From Candidatus Woesearchaeota archaeon (GTDB lineage Archaea > Nanobdellota > Nanobdellia > Woesearchaeales > UBA525), in contig RFKA01000113.1 in the NCBI GenBank assembly GCA_003694385.1, positions 1-9,928 on the forward strand: 9,928 bases of DNA. Direction: 5' to 3'. This document shows, piece after piece, positions 1-6,636 of the stretch (positions are counted from its first letter, which is position 1; each line of letters starts with the position of its first letter). Below the pieces are notes generated by a model. It saw only the letters and a program-made list of their open reading frames with translations, was not told the DNA's origin and searched no databases. The translations under genes and the position numbers were made by a program.

Positions 1-64
1 CGGCAACAACAAGCGCCACAGCAAAAAACAACAACACAGAGACAATCTTCCCATGCCTATTCAT
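1..64 (-). CDS. N-terminus of a secreted or membrane protein (partial)
   Basis: The minus strand from 64 encodes 21 codons before the window ends. They read as a short basic N-terminus (MNRHGK) followed by an unbroken hydrophobic run (IVSVLLFFAVALVVA), which is a signal peptide or first membrane helix. A strong Shine-Dalgarno sequence (GAGGTGG, 77-71) lies six bases before the ATG, which supports a real start rather than a chance frame. The rest of the protein is outside the window, so its function cannot be named. It is transcribed divergently from the AbrB-PhoU gene, with a hairpin and an AT-rich dyad in the shared spacer. Confidence 0.72.
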   Translation of the reverse strand, partial: MNRHGKIVSVLLFFAVALVVA

Positions 65-70
65 CAATAT

Positions 71-77
71 CCACCTC
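71..77 (-). promoter_or_regulatory. Ribosome binding site of the partial left-edge gene
   Basis: On the minus strand GAGGTGG stands six bases before the ATG at 64. It is one of only a few clear Shine-Dalgarno sites in the window and fixes the start of the truncated gene. Confidence 0.7.
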
Positions 78-81
78 AAAC

Positions 82-99
82 AAGCGCGAAAACGCGCTT
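82..99. other. Perfect 7-bp stem with tetraloop in the divergent spacer
   Basis: AAGCGCG (82-88), AAAA (89-92) and CGCGCTT (93-99) form a perfect GC-rich inverted repeat. It lies four bases upstream of the Shine-Dalgarno site of the minus-strand gene, so in that transcript it would be a leader hairpin next to the ribosome site. Both flanking genes point away from it, so a terminator role for them is unlikely. It could also be a DNA operator. The structure is read directly; the role is inference. Confidence 0.6.
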
Positions 100-138
100 T
101 GCTACTCACAGGTAGGCACGGAAAATGAAAAAATTTAC

Positions 139-155
139 TAATATAAATTATATTA
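139..155. promoter_or_regulatory. Perfect AT-rich dyad, candidate operator
   Basis: TAATATAA (139-146), a central A (147) and TTATATTA (148-155) form a perfect inverted repeat with 8-base arms. It lies 10 bases upstream of the predicted TATA box of the AbrB-PhoU gene. It is also well placed to serve as, or overlap, the TATA element of the divergent minus-strand gene, with a predicted start near 121. This suggests a shared control site, possibly autoregulation by the AbrB-type protein. A chance dyad in a very AT-rich stretch cannot be excluded. Confidence 0.45.
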
Positions 156-165
156 AAACAAGAAC

Positions 166-175
166 TTATTTAAAA
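166..175 (+). promoter_or_regulatory. TATA box of the AbrB-PhoU gene
   Basis: TTATTTAAAA is centred about 26 bases before the ATG at 197, the archaeal TATA-to-start distance. It predicts a leaderless or near-leaderless mRNA and argues against the in-frame upstream ATG at 125, which lies ahead of the box. Confidence 0.55.
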
Positions 176-196
176 GGAAAAAGGGAACAAATACGC

Positions 197-1075
197 ATGG
201 AAGTTGCCAGGAGAAAAATCATCAAACAAGGACTTGGAGGGAGGACAATCTCACTCCCAATTGACTGGGTGAGAAAAAACAACCTTAGACCAGGCGACGA
301 CGTCAAAATCTACAATGAAGGAAACCACTTGATAATTACGCCAACAGAACGCCCTGTGAAGACAACACAGCTCACTATCACCCCTGCTACAAACAAACTC
401 CTCCTCCGCACACTCATCGCGAACGCATACAGAAGCGGTGCTGAGCGCATCGTACTCCGCCCAACACAAAAAATGGCTTTCTCGCAAGCAGCCCTCACAA
501 GTGTTATCAAAGAGTTCCCCGGCCTCACAATAGAGGAGCAAGATTACACCATCATAATGATGCTCAAAGATGACCCCTCGCATATTCGCCGGCACCTACG
601 CGTATCATTCCAGATAGCAAAGACTGCACTAGAGGAGGTCAGCACCCAGTGGGGTGCTACGGGATTGCACAGCTTCCGCCAACGCGCCCTGAAAGAACGA
701 GACATCACAATCAGGAATGTCGTCGTCGCAGAAGAGAGCGCTGATTACATCGAGCTTGCCAGTCAGCTCGAGAAAGTAATTGCGCACAGCGTCTACCTCA
801 ACGACTACCTCCGCCTCGCCAAACCCCCGCGGTGCGAGCTCCCAGAAAAGGCGCTCCAGATGCTCCTCCCACTCAAAGAAGCGTTCGAAAAGAATGATTT
901 CCAGCGCGCGACAACTGCGTGGAATACCAGCAGAGAACAACTATACCGCTATTTCCCAAAAGGTTCCTCTCCTCGGGGAGACCCTGGAGTTCAGCGCTTC
1001 GTCTTCACCATCATGCGCAGTCTCCGCCACATCGCATCGCGGCTTCTAGCGATCACCGCGGAGAAAACTCCATAG
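197..1075 (+). CDS. AbrB/SpoVT-PhoU fusion regulator (phosphate-uptake-regulator-like)
   Basis: The 292-residue protein opens with a swapped-hairpin AbrB/SpoVT DNA-binding domain at about residues 4-50. Its core reads RKIIKQGLGGRTISLP, then WVRKNNLRPGDDVKIY and LIITP. A largely helical C-terminal region (about 130-290) resembles the PhoU fold. Archaeal proteins with this arrangement are annotated as phosphate uptake regulators, but no pst transporter gene is in the window, so a phosphate role is family inference. I chose the ATG at 197 because the domain begins at once and a TATA box sits 26 bases upstream. The in-frame ATG at 125 would add 24 Lys- and Tyr-rich residues encoded by promoter-like DNA. 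The gene is visibly less GC-rich than the rest of the window. Its last 30 bases overlap the end of the opposite-strand kinase-like gene. Confidence 0.85.
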   Translation: MEVARRKIIKQGLGGRTISLPIDWVRKNNLRPGDDVKIYNEGNHLIITPTERPVKTTQLTITPATNKLLLRTLIANAYRSGAERIVLRPTQKMAFSQAALTSVIKEFPGLTIEEQDYTIIMMLKDDPSHIRRHLRVSFQIAKTALEEVSTQWGATGLHSFRQRALKERDITIRNVVVAEESADYIELASQLEKVIAHSVYLNDYLRLAKPPRCELPEKALQMLLPLKEAFEKNDFQRATTAWNTSREQLYRYFPKGSSPRGDPGVQRFVFTIMRSLRHIASRLLAITAEKTP

Positions 1076-2392
1076 CGATTTTGCAAAAGGGCTTGAAGGC
1101 TTGTATAAAGGAGCATTCACTGCTTCGCGTGCAGCAACAACGTAGGCGGCAGGAGAAAGAAGCTTAAGCAAGGGTGTCGCGGGGACCTCTGCGGCACGAG
1201 CATACATATCAATATATTCTGGCCAGCGGGCAAAAGGTACTTGGCGAGAGAGAAGAAAAAGCGCGAGGTCTATCGTCGCACTCCCCAAGCCAATATTCTC
1301 CAGATCCACCATGTAGCGCCCAAGTATATTGTCGGGGATAAGATCATTATGGATGACGGTATCTTCGTGCTCTCGAAGCATGGCTATCGCCTCTGCCAAG
1401 CGGCCTTCATCCAGGGTGAAGTTAAGTTGCCGACGCAACAAGCGAAAACGACCAGCGTAGTCTGCGGCTTCACGCAGATGAGCAGGTCGAAGCTCGAGAC
1501 CAGAATCAGCGAGGAGAGCTGGCGCTTCTCTGTGAAACTGCGCGAGAAGGCGAAGAAAATCCTCAATACCTACGCGAGAAGCAGCGGCTTGCTCGGGGAG
1601 CGCGTACTGAAGGGTGACTGACACCCCTTCTGCATCAAAAGGGTCTCTATAAGCGCTACCGGCAATACAAGGGAGTGCTCCGAGATGAAATGTCGCTCGG
1701 GCCTCGCGAAACGCTCGTTCTTTGTCAGCATGAAACTTCAGAACAAAAGCTTTTCCCCGTACGTCCTTAACCTTATAAACGGTATTTGCTGACTCCGCCG
1801 CGATGCGCGACGGGTTGCGGAGCTGCTCCCAGAGCGATGGGTGCGCAGCGAGTGAAGCCTCAGGAATACCCGCGGCGACGAGCTGTTCAAGAAGAGAGCC
1901 ACCCCTGCGCCTGGCATGAGTATGCGCAAGCGAACGCACAACGGCAACGTCCGGCTCGGCAGGATCTGTACTGACGATGAGTCCGCGCCCTTTATCCCAC
2001 TCGACAGTGGCGCAATGCTTTATTCCTTGACGGAGATCGTGTACGGCATACATTAAGAGCGCATTCAGGTAACCGTCTTTATTCATTGCATCTTTAAGGT
2101 ACGTAATGACGACTGAAGGGTTGTTTGCTGAGAAAGACTCTGCGCCTGTCCGCTCATGTTCAAGATATAAGCGCCACGCGCTACGGAAAGCGTCTGTTGT
2201 GAGCGACTCGGGATCAGCGATTATCGCCGAGAATGGCCCTTCGGGTTTTGGGAGCGCAGCCAAAAGGTCTTCGAGGAAAGCTTGTGCCCGCGATTCAGGA
2301 ACAAAGCCATCTCTGTTCTCAGCTGCGTAGGAGAAGTCATCTCCTGAGAGGTGGAGGTGAAGGAGGGGATAGAACCGTTGCGGAGCTGCCAT
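1046..2392 (-). CDS. APH/choline-kinase-like phosphotransferase with unknown N-terminal domain
   Basis: A 448-residue protein. The C-terminal half (about 200-448) has a kinase-like fold: a nucleotide-loop region ANTVYKVKD, a strand lysine K219 (FVLKF), a helix glutamate candidate E226 or E230, the catalytic loop HNDLIPDN (348-355) and a metal-binding MVDLEN (D363). This is the aminoglycoside phosphotransferase/choline kinase pattern; the substrate cannot be inferred. Residues 1-200 match no domain I recognise. A GTG at 2401 is in frame, but the ATG at 2392 has GAGGTG six bases upstream and is preferred. It starts 14 bases after the thermosome stop codon, so the two genes are probably co-transcribed. 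The 3' end overlaps the AbrB-PhoU gene by 30 bases. Confidence 0.78.
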   Translation of the reverse strand: MAAPQRFYPLLHLHLSGDDFSYAAENRDGFVPESRAQAFLEDLLAALPKPEGPFSAIIADPESLTTDAFRSAWRLYLEHERTGAESFSANNPSVVITYLKDAMNKDGYLNALLMYAVHDLRQGIKHCATVEWDKGRGLIVSTDPAEPDVAVVRSLAHTHARRRGGSLLEQLVAAGIPEASLAAHPSLWEQLRNPSRIAAESANTVYKVKDVRGKAFVLKFHADKERAFREARATFHLGALPCIAGSAYRDPFDAEGVSVTLQYALPEQAAASRVGIEDFLRLLAQFHREAPALLADSGLELRPAHLREAADYAGRFRLLRRQLNFTLDEGRLAEAIAMLREHEDTVIHNDLIPDNILGRYMVDLENIGLGSATIDLALFLLSRQVPFARWPEYIDMYARAAEVPATPLLKLLSPAAYVVAAREAVNAPLYKPSSPFAKSLWSFLRGDR

Positions 2393-2406
2393 ACACCACA
2401 CCTCGT

Positions 2407-3993
2407 TCAGAGCTCAGGAGCCGGAGAAGCATCACGCCGCTTCTCGCCATTGATAACGTCGTCAATACGGAGTATCATCGTCGCGACTTCGCTCGCGCTG
2501 CTGACGGCTTGCGTCTTGATTTTGAGGGGCTCGATGATGCCTGCTCTCCACGCATCGAGCTTCTTGCCCGAGAAGACATCGATGCCCGCCCAGCGCTCGC
2601 CTTTTTCGTGCGCCGCTTTCAGCTCGGTCAGTGCATCAATGGGGTCGATGCCCGCGTTCTCGGCGAGCGTGCGCGGAATGACCTCCATCGCGTCGGCGAA
2701 CGCCTGCACGGCGAGTTGTTCACGCCCCGTGAGCGTCGCCGCATAGGCATGCAGCCCGCGCGAGAGCTCGAGTTCCGGGGCGCCGGCGCCCGCAACGACC
2801 TTGCCGCTCTCCAGTGCCGCGGCGACGACGCCTACGGCGTCCTCCATGGCGCGCGCAACCTCTGCCGCGACGTGCTCTGTGCCGCCGCGCACGAGAATCG
2901 TGACTGCGCGTGGGTGCTTGCAGTCCCTGATGAAGATCATTGGCTGGTCCGCAATAGTGACTTGCTCGACGACGCCGGCGGCGCCGAGCTGCTCCTTCGT
3001 GAGGTCGTCAAGGCTGCTCACGATTGCCGCGCCCGTCGCCTTCGCGAGGTGCTCGATATCACTCTTCGTTGCGCGGCGCACGGCGAGAATGCCGGCCTTC
3101 GCGAGGCTGTGCTGCGCGACGTCATCAATGCCTTTCTGGCACACCACGACGTTCGCGCCACTCGCGACGATGGCATCGGTCATCGCGGTGAGCATGCGCT
3201 CCTCCATGTCGAGGAAACCCTGGAGTTGCTCGGGGTTCGTAATGCTGATTTTCGCGTCCGTCTCTGTCTGGCGGACCTCGAGCGCCGTGTCGAGCAGGAG
3301 TATCTTCGCGTTCTCGACGCGCTCGGGCATGGTGGGGTGGACACGTTCCTTATCAAGCACGAGCCCCGTGATGAGCACGGTTTCATCGACGCTCGTCCCA
3401 GTCTTCTGCACAATCTTGATATCGCCGCGGCGGACGCGCCCATCGCTCTCGACTGCCTTCACGGCCTCGACGACGATCGCTGCGAGGTGGTCTTTCGCCG
3501 CCTCAGTCCCTTTCCCCGTCGTCGCAGTCATCGCGACGCGCTTGAGCACTTCCTGATCGCCCTTGACGTCCTCGGCCATCGCCGCGAGGAGTTCTTGCGC
3601 CTTCTCGGCGGCGAGATGGTAGCCACGCGCGATGAGCGTCGGGTGAATCTCCTGGTCGAGCAAGCCTTCCGCGCGCTTGAGGAGCTCCCCGGCGAGCACG
3701 ACTGCCGTCGTCGTGCCGTCACCAACCTCGTGCTCCTGCGTCTTCGCGATCTCGACAATCATCTTCCCCGTTGGGTGCTCAATGTTCATCTCCTCAAGGA
3801 TTGTCACGCCGTCATTCGTCACCGTGACGTCGCCGGCCGAATCCACAATCATCTTGTCCATGCCTTTGGGCCCGAGCGTTGTCCGCACGGTCTCGGCGAC
3901 GAGCCTGCCGACTTGGATGTTCGCACGCTGCGCCTCGCGGCCCGTCGTGCGGCTCGTCTCGTTCGGAAGAATGACTATTGGCTGGTCGCTCAT
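2407..3993 (-). CDS. Thermosome subunit (group II chaperonin)
   Basis: ATP-dependent cytosolic chaperonin that encloses and folds unfolded proteins in a double ring with a built-in lid. The 528 residues match the family length. Visible motifs are [10 protein letters not shown] (39-48), TNDGVTIL (59-66), the nucleotide-binding GDGTTT (91-96), the catalytic aspartate D385 within RAMEDA, and the C-terminal equatorial [10 protein letters not shown] (473-482). Two oddities: the usual GGGA nucleotide motif reads AGAGAPE (401-407), and the protein ends in PAPEL without the Gly-Met-rich tail common in thermosomes. The ATG at 3993 is preferred over a TTG at 4005, because a TATA box lies 27 bases before it, giving a leaderless message. 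The upstream MaoC-like gene ends 25 bases away and the kinase-like gene follows. Confidence 0.95.
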   Translation of the reverse strand: MSDQPIVILPNETSRTTGREAQRANIQVGRLVAETVRTTLGPKGMDKMIVDSAGDVTVTNDGVTILEEMNIEHPTGKMIVEIAKTQEHEVGDGTTTAVVLAGELLKRAEGLLDQEIHPTLIARGYHLAAEKAQELLAAMAEDVKGDQEVLKRVAMTATTGKGTEAAKDHLAAIVVEAVKAVESDGRVRRGDIKIVQKTGTSVDETVLITGLVLDKERVHPTMPERVENAKILLLDTALEVRQTETDAKISITNPEQLQGFLDMEERMLTAMTDAIVASGANVVVCQKGIDDVAQHSLAKAGILAVRRATKSDIEHLAKATGAAIVSSLDDLTKEQLGAAGVVEQVTIADQPMIFIRDCKHPRAVTILVRGGTEHVAAEVARAMEDAVGVVAAALESGKVVAGAGAPELELSRGLHAYAATLTGREQLAVQAFADAMEVIPRTLAENAGIDPIDALTELKAAHEKGERWAGIDVFSGKKLDAWRAGIIEPLKIKTQAVSSASEVATMILRIDDVINGEKRRDASPAPEL

Positions 3994-4014
3994 GCAGGGC
4001 GGCAACGCGACGGC

Positions 4015-4024
4015 CTATTTATTT
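4015..4024 (-). promoter_or_regulatory. TATA box of the thermosome gene
   Basis: AAATAAATAG on the minus strand is centred about 27 bases before the ATG at 3993 and overlaps the TAA stop of the upstream MaoC-like gene. It suggests an own promoter for thermosome and kinase-like gene, besides any read-through. Confidence 0.6.
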
Positions 4025-4804
4025 GCTTTGGTCACTGAGCGGAGTAACAGGGCGGTGCAACGGGATGAGCTTGTAGGTGACAGCGAAGGTGGGCTCTGGA
4101 AAGTAGTCGCTGAAGCCGTGCAGCCCTGCTGTGACGCGCCCGCGGCTATCAATGTCGTGGCTGGTCACCGCTATGGCGTCCGTGAAGACTGATGTCTCCC
4201 CGCGGGCAGGGTCGCTCAACGGCCTCAGCGCCTGGATGCGGTGCTCGGCAATAACATAGTCAGTGTCTGCGAAGAGCTGTTCCTTCAGCGCGAGGAGTGG
4301 TGGGACGCTGTGCGCGAGGACGAGGCTCGAGAGCTCGACATCATCAATGCATTCCTGCCCGATTCCCCGGTAGAACTGCCCAATGGCCCTCAGCCGTTCT
4401 CCCGGGTGGGCGATACGGTGGGGCTCGTACAAGGGAGTGGCGGCTACGGGCTCGGGCGCTACAGTCCCATAGCGGATTCTCGAGCGGAACGCTTTCTTGC
4501 CCTCGAGGATTCCTGTGACGGCGAACTGGTCGTCCTGCCCGTCAACAACGAAGTGAACGGTGTCGCCCGCGAGCGCGGGCTGGGCGAAGAGCGTTCGCTG
4601 CTCGCAAAATTGTCCATTGCGGAGCGCGCTGACCGCTTGCCGCGCGTAAGCGGAGAGGAGCACTCCTGGCAGGACGGGGCGGCTAAAGCCGAACGTTTTC
4701 GCGCCACGCTCCGTGTGGATGGCTTGCGTGTCCTTGAGTGCGTGCATGATGCGCGGCAAGTCCTCGACGGGAACGGTGAGTTCGTTGTTCACGAGGTAGC
4801 TCAT
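4019..4804 (-). CDS. MaoC-like double hotdog protein, probable hydratase/dehydratase
   Basis: A 261-residue protein. The first half carries the signature of (R)-specific enoyl-CoA hydratases of the MaoC family: D25 and H30 with the family's D-x4-H spacing (DTQAIHTE), then a helix region [15 protein letters not shown] (42-56) and the strand segment [13 protein letters not shown] (73-85). The second half (about 140-250) looks like a second, more diverged hotdog unit, as in two-domain hydratases. The likely reaction is reversible hydration of an enoyl thioester, but the natural substrate is unknown, and archaeal lipids do not depend on fatty acids. N27 and P28 of the usual D-x-N-P-x-H are replaced by Q and A. 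The start is an ATG with a TATA box 26 bases upstream. The gene diverges from cytidylate kinase. Confidence 0.68.
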   Translation of the reverse strand: MSYLVNNELTVPVEDLPRIMHALKDTQAIHTERGAKTFGFSRPVLPGVLLSAYARQAVSALRNGQFCEQRTLFAQPALAGDTVHFVVDGQDDQFAVTGILEGKKAFRSRIRYGTVAPEPVAATPLYEPHRIAHPGERLRAIGQFYRGIGQECIDDVELSSLVLAHSVPPLLALKEQLFADTDYVIAEHRIQALRPLSDPARGETSVFTDAIAVTSHDIDSRGRVTAGLHGFSDYFPEPTFAVTYKLIPLHRPVTPLSDQSK

Positions 4805-4825
4805 CGGTGGCGAGAATCACTTGGA

Positions 4826-4835
4826 GCTTATATCC
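4826..4835 (-). promoter_or_regulatory. TATA box of the MaoC-like gene
   Basis: GGATATAAGC on the minus strand is centred about 26 bases before the ATG at 4804, predicting a leaderless mRNA. Confidence 0.65.
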
Positions 4836-4868
4836 TCTTTGGTGTGCGCCTCTGGCGAGCGGGGGAAG

Positions 4869-4876
4869 CTTGAAAA
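4869..4876 (+). promoter_or_regulatory. Weak TATA-like element of cytidylate kinase
   Basis: CTTGAAAA is the only AT-rich element at the expected distance (about 28 bases) before the ATG at 4901. It is a poor match, so this is tentative. No Shine-Dalgarno sequence at a usable spacing precedes the gene, which agrees with a leaderless start. Confidence 0.3.
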
Positions 4877-4900
4877 AGAACGTGTGGCTCACGCGCAGGG

Positions 4901-5518
4901 ATGACCATCATCACGCTCATGGGGACGCCGGGCTCGGGGAAGAGCACGCTTGGCAAGCTCCTCGCACAGCAGCTCGGGTTCAAGCACTACAGCATGGGTG
5001 ACTTACAGCGTCGCATCGCGACCCAGCACGGCTGGACAATCAATGAGCTCATGGCGAAGAACGTCTCGGGAGCGTTCGATTCAGACACGGAAACAGACGA
5101 GCTCCAAACGCGTCTCGGTAAGGAAGAGGATGATTTCGTCATTGATGGTCGCTTGTCCTGGCACTTCATCCCGCACAGCTTTAAAGTCTTCCTTGACTGT
5201 GAGGAGCGGGAGCGCGCGAGGAGGCTCGTCGAGCGCGGCAGCGCGAGCGACAACGCTGCAGACATTGATGATGCTATGCGGCTGAACGCTGAGCGCCTCG
5301 CGCACGAGAAGAAGAACTTCCTGCAGAAGTACGGCCTCGACCCCTACGACAAACGCCACTATGACCTCGTGCTCGACTCAACGCATACGCCACCTGAGGA
5401 GCTCGCGCGCCAAGTGCGGGACGCGCTCCAGCGAAGAATACGGCGGGACAACGGTAAATTTATTAATAACAGTGGTGCACAGGGCTATGGAAAGGGGGTT
5501 GATACTCATGGCCGATAA
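4901..5518 (+). CDS. cmk: Cytidylate kinase, archaeal type
   Basis: Phosphorylates CMP (and usually dCMP) to the diphosphate with ATP in the cytosol. The 205 residues start with a P-loop GTPGSGKST (8-16). They continue with HYSMGDLQRRIA (29-40), the substrate-side IDGRLSWHF (81-89), an arginine-rich lid region (about 103-131) and the closing YDLVLDSTH (154-162). This layout is that of the short archaeal CMP kinases; another nucleoside monophosphate kinase is the main alternative. The folded part ends near residue 180. The last 25 residues are encoded by DNA that also holds the TATA box and leader of the next gene, and look like an accidental tail. The stop lies inside the start of the following membrane protein. 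Confidence 0.85.
   Translation: MTIITLMGTPGSGKSTLGKLLAQQLGFKHYSMGDLQRRIATQHGWTINELMAKNVSGAFDSDTETDELQTRLGKEEDDFVIDGRLSWHFIPHSFKVFLDCEERERARRLVERGSASDNAADIDDAMRLNAERLAHEKKNFLQKYGLDPYDKRHYDLVLDSTHTPPEELARQVRDALQRRIRRDNGKFINNSGAQGYGKGVDTHGR
5459..5466 (+). promoter_or_regulatory. TATA box of the DUF4870-type gene, inside cmk
   Basis: TTTATTAA lies within a 15-base A/T run (5455-5469) in otherwise GC-rich coding DNA. It predicts a transcript starting near 5487, so the membrane protein gene has its own promoter inside the 3' end of cmk. Confidence 0.55.
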
Positions 5519-5831
5519 TAGTAAGCTCTGCGCCATTCTTGCATGGCTTTTCCCGATAGGGCTCATCTGGTTCTTCCTCGATGACAAGCTCCGGAGGGAC
5601 AAGTACGTTGCGCACCACGTGACCCAGTCGCTCGTGCTCTTCATCTTCGTTGTCGCAGTGAACATCGCGGGCACCATCATCCCCATCCTCGGGTGGTTCA
5701 TTATTCTCCCCGTCGGCGGCATCATGGCCCTCATTCTCTGGATCATGGGTATCCTGAGCGCGATTGGCGGCGAGGCCAAGCCGCTCCCCATCATTGGGCG
5801 ATACGGGAAGAACATCAAGCTCGGCCAGTGA
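5508..5831 (+). CDS. DUF4870/Tic20-like small membrane protein
   Basis: A 107-residue protein with three predicted hydrophobic segments: about 7-24, 41-60 and 61-86. The segment LCAILAWLFPIGLIWFFL followed by the charged DDKLRRDKYVAHHVTQSL is the pattern of the DUF4870 (Tic20-like) family, whose function is not established. The C-terminus is basic and probably cytosolic. Two starts are possible. The ATG at 5508 has a purine-rich GGGGG (5494-5498) nine bases upstream, and its TATA distance is like that of ftsZ. The in-frame ATG at 5487 sits exactly where a leaderless mRNA would begin and would add seven residues. I prefer 5508. It overlaps the end of cmk by 11 bases. Confidence 0.75.
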   Translation: MADNSKLCAILAWLFPIGLIWFFLDDKLRRDKYVAHHVTQSLVLFIFVVAVNIAGTIIPILGWFIILPVGGIMALILWIMGILSAIGGEAKPLPIIGRYGKNIKLGQ

Positions 5832-5882
5832 AGCGCGACGTGCCAGAATCGTGAAGCTGGTTGTGGCGAGAACACACAAACC

Positions 5883-5890
5883 TTTATAAA
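5883..5890 (+). promoter_or_regulatory. TATA box of the FKBP gene
   Basis: TTTATAAA is a near-consensus archaeal TATA box. Transcription should start near 5911-5914, giving a leader of about 50 bases before the ATG at 5963. The rest of the 5832-5962 spacer holds no gene I can support. Confidence 0.65.
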
Positions 5891-5910
5891 CGGCTTGTCG
5901 TTCCGTTTCT

Positions 5911-5958
5911 CTGTTCTCCTTGTTGCCCTGCGTAGTAGCCCGGGGCCTTTGAGAACAG
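5911..5958 (+). promoter_or_regulatory. Leader hairpin of the FKBP mRNA
   Basis: CTGTTCTC (5911-5918) pairs perfectly with GAGAACAG (5951-5958). Inside it, GCCC (5925-5928) can pair with GGGC (5943-5946), leaving a 14-base loop. The outer stem begins at the transcription start expected from the TATA box and ends four bases before the ATG, so it fills nearly the whole leader. The only Shine-Dalgarno-like bases (AGGA, 5957-5960) are partly inside the stem. This suggests translational control, for example by temperature or a bound factor; that role is inference. Confidence 0.5.
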
Positions 5959-5962
5959 GACG

Positions 5963-6622
5963 ATGGTTATTGAGAAAGGAACATTCATTGAACTCGACTA
6001 TACGGGTCGGCTCGAGGACGGGACAGTCTTTGACACGACGAAAGAGAGCGTCGCGAAAGAGGCGGGGCTGAACCCGAAGGCAACCTACAAGCCGACAATC
6101 ATCTGCGTCGGCGAGGGCCACCTCCTCAAGGGGCTCGACGAGTTCCTCGTCGGGAAAGAGCCGGGCACGTACACGGTCGAGCTCGAGCCAGAACAGGCAT
6201 TCGGGAAGAAGGATGCGAAGCTCCTGAAGCTCGTCCCGCTCAAGAAGTTCACGGAGAATAAGATTAAGCCTTTCGTGGGGCTCGAAGTGAACATTGACGG
6301 GAGCTATGGCGTCGTGCGCTCGCTGAGCGGGGGGCGCGTCACCGTCGACTTCAACCACCCGCTCGCGAGCAGGAACCTCAAGTACGACCTTCACGTGCAC
6401 CGCGTCGTGCACAGCACGCAAGAACAGGTCGCCGCCATCCTCGACGTTATTGGCCTCCACCACCATGGCGTCAGTGTTGATGGGGACACGGCGGTTGTCA
6501 AAGTGCACGCGGAGCTCCCCGAGCCCGTCATCGACCGGCTCACGAAGGTCGTTGCGCGGCTCACGAAGGCGAAGCGGCTCCGCTGCGAGATTGACCGCGA
6601 CGGGCACGCGAAGAAGCACTAA
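5963..6622 (+). CDS. FKBP-type peptidyl-prolyl cis-trans isomerase, long SlyD-like archaeal form
   Basis: Catalyses cis-trans isomerisation of peptidyl-proline bonds and usually acts as a cytosolic folding helper. The 219 residues begin with the split FKBP domain: FIELDYTGRLEDGTVFDTT (8-26), GLDEFLVGKEPGTYTVELEPEQAFG (57-81) and, after an insert-in-flap segment (about 82-128), VDFNHPLASRNLKYDLHVHRV (128-148). The order and the NHPLA motif are SlyD-like. Residues 150-219 form an extra basic C-terminal domain, as in the long archaeal FKBPs (about 26 kDa class). It contains HHH (166-168) and ends HAKKH, but lacks the long His/Cys-rich metal tail of bacterial SlyD. It lies between the DUF4870-type gene and ftsZ, with its own promoter and a structured leader. 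Confidence 0.9.
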   Translation: MVIEKGTFIELDYTGRLEDGTVFDTTKESVAKEAGLNPKATYKPTIICVGEGHLLKGLDEFLVGKEPGTYTVELEPEQAFGKKDAKLLKLVPLKKFTENKIKPFVGLEVNIDGSYGVVRSLSGGRVTVDFNHPLASRNLKYDLHVHRVVHSTQEQVAAILDVIGLHHHGVSVDGDTAVVKVHAELPEPVIDRLTKVVARLTKAKRLRCEIDRDGHAKKH

Positions 6623-6636
6623 CTATCACTAACTAT
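6617..6636 (+). repeat. Perfect tandem 10-base repeat at the FKBP stop and ftsZ promoter
   Basis: CACTAACTAT occurs twice back to back (6617-6626 and 6627-6636). The first copy contains the FKBP stop codon TAA and the second runs into the ftsZ TATA box. It could be a recent slippage duplication or a paired regulator site just upstream of the box. Confidence 0.7.

Noticed and set aside
125..196. Upstream in-frame ATG of the AbrB-PhoU gene
   Set aside because: The extra codons lie over the dyad and the TATA box, and the AbrB domain starts right after the ATG at 197.
1079..1088. TTTTGCAAAA palindrome after the AbrB-PhoU stop
   Set aside because: It is short, lies in the coding sequence of the kinase-like gene, and is too small to call a terminator or binding site without comparison.
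2233..4038. Long open frame of 601 codons on the plus strand opposite the thermosome
   Set aside because: It is antisense to an unmistakable thermosome gene. Its product is Arg-, Asp- and Leu-rich without a recognisable fold, and strong codon bias in GC-rich genes often leaves the complementary frame open.
4241..4873. Open frame of 210 codons on the plus strand opposite the MaoC-like gene
   Set aside because: It has no recognisable motif, while the minus strand encodes the hydratase signature with a well-placed TATA box.
5911..5962. Possible tRNA or other stable RNA gene in the FKBP leader
   Set aside because: There is no seven-base acceptor stem paired with a TTC-type T-loop, and the folded part fits a simple leader hairpin.
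5378..6619. Open frame of 413 codons on the minus strand opposite the DUF4870-type and FKBP genes
   Set aside because: It spans two genes with clear family motifs and the intergenic promoter and leader, has no ribosome site or TATA box at its start, and shows no recognisable domain.
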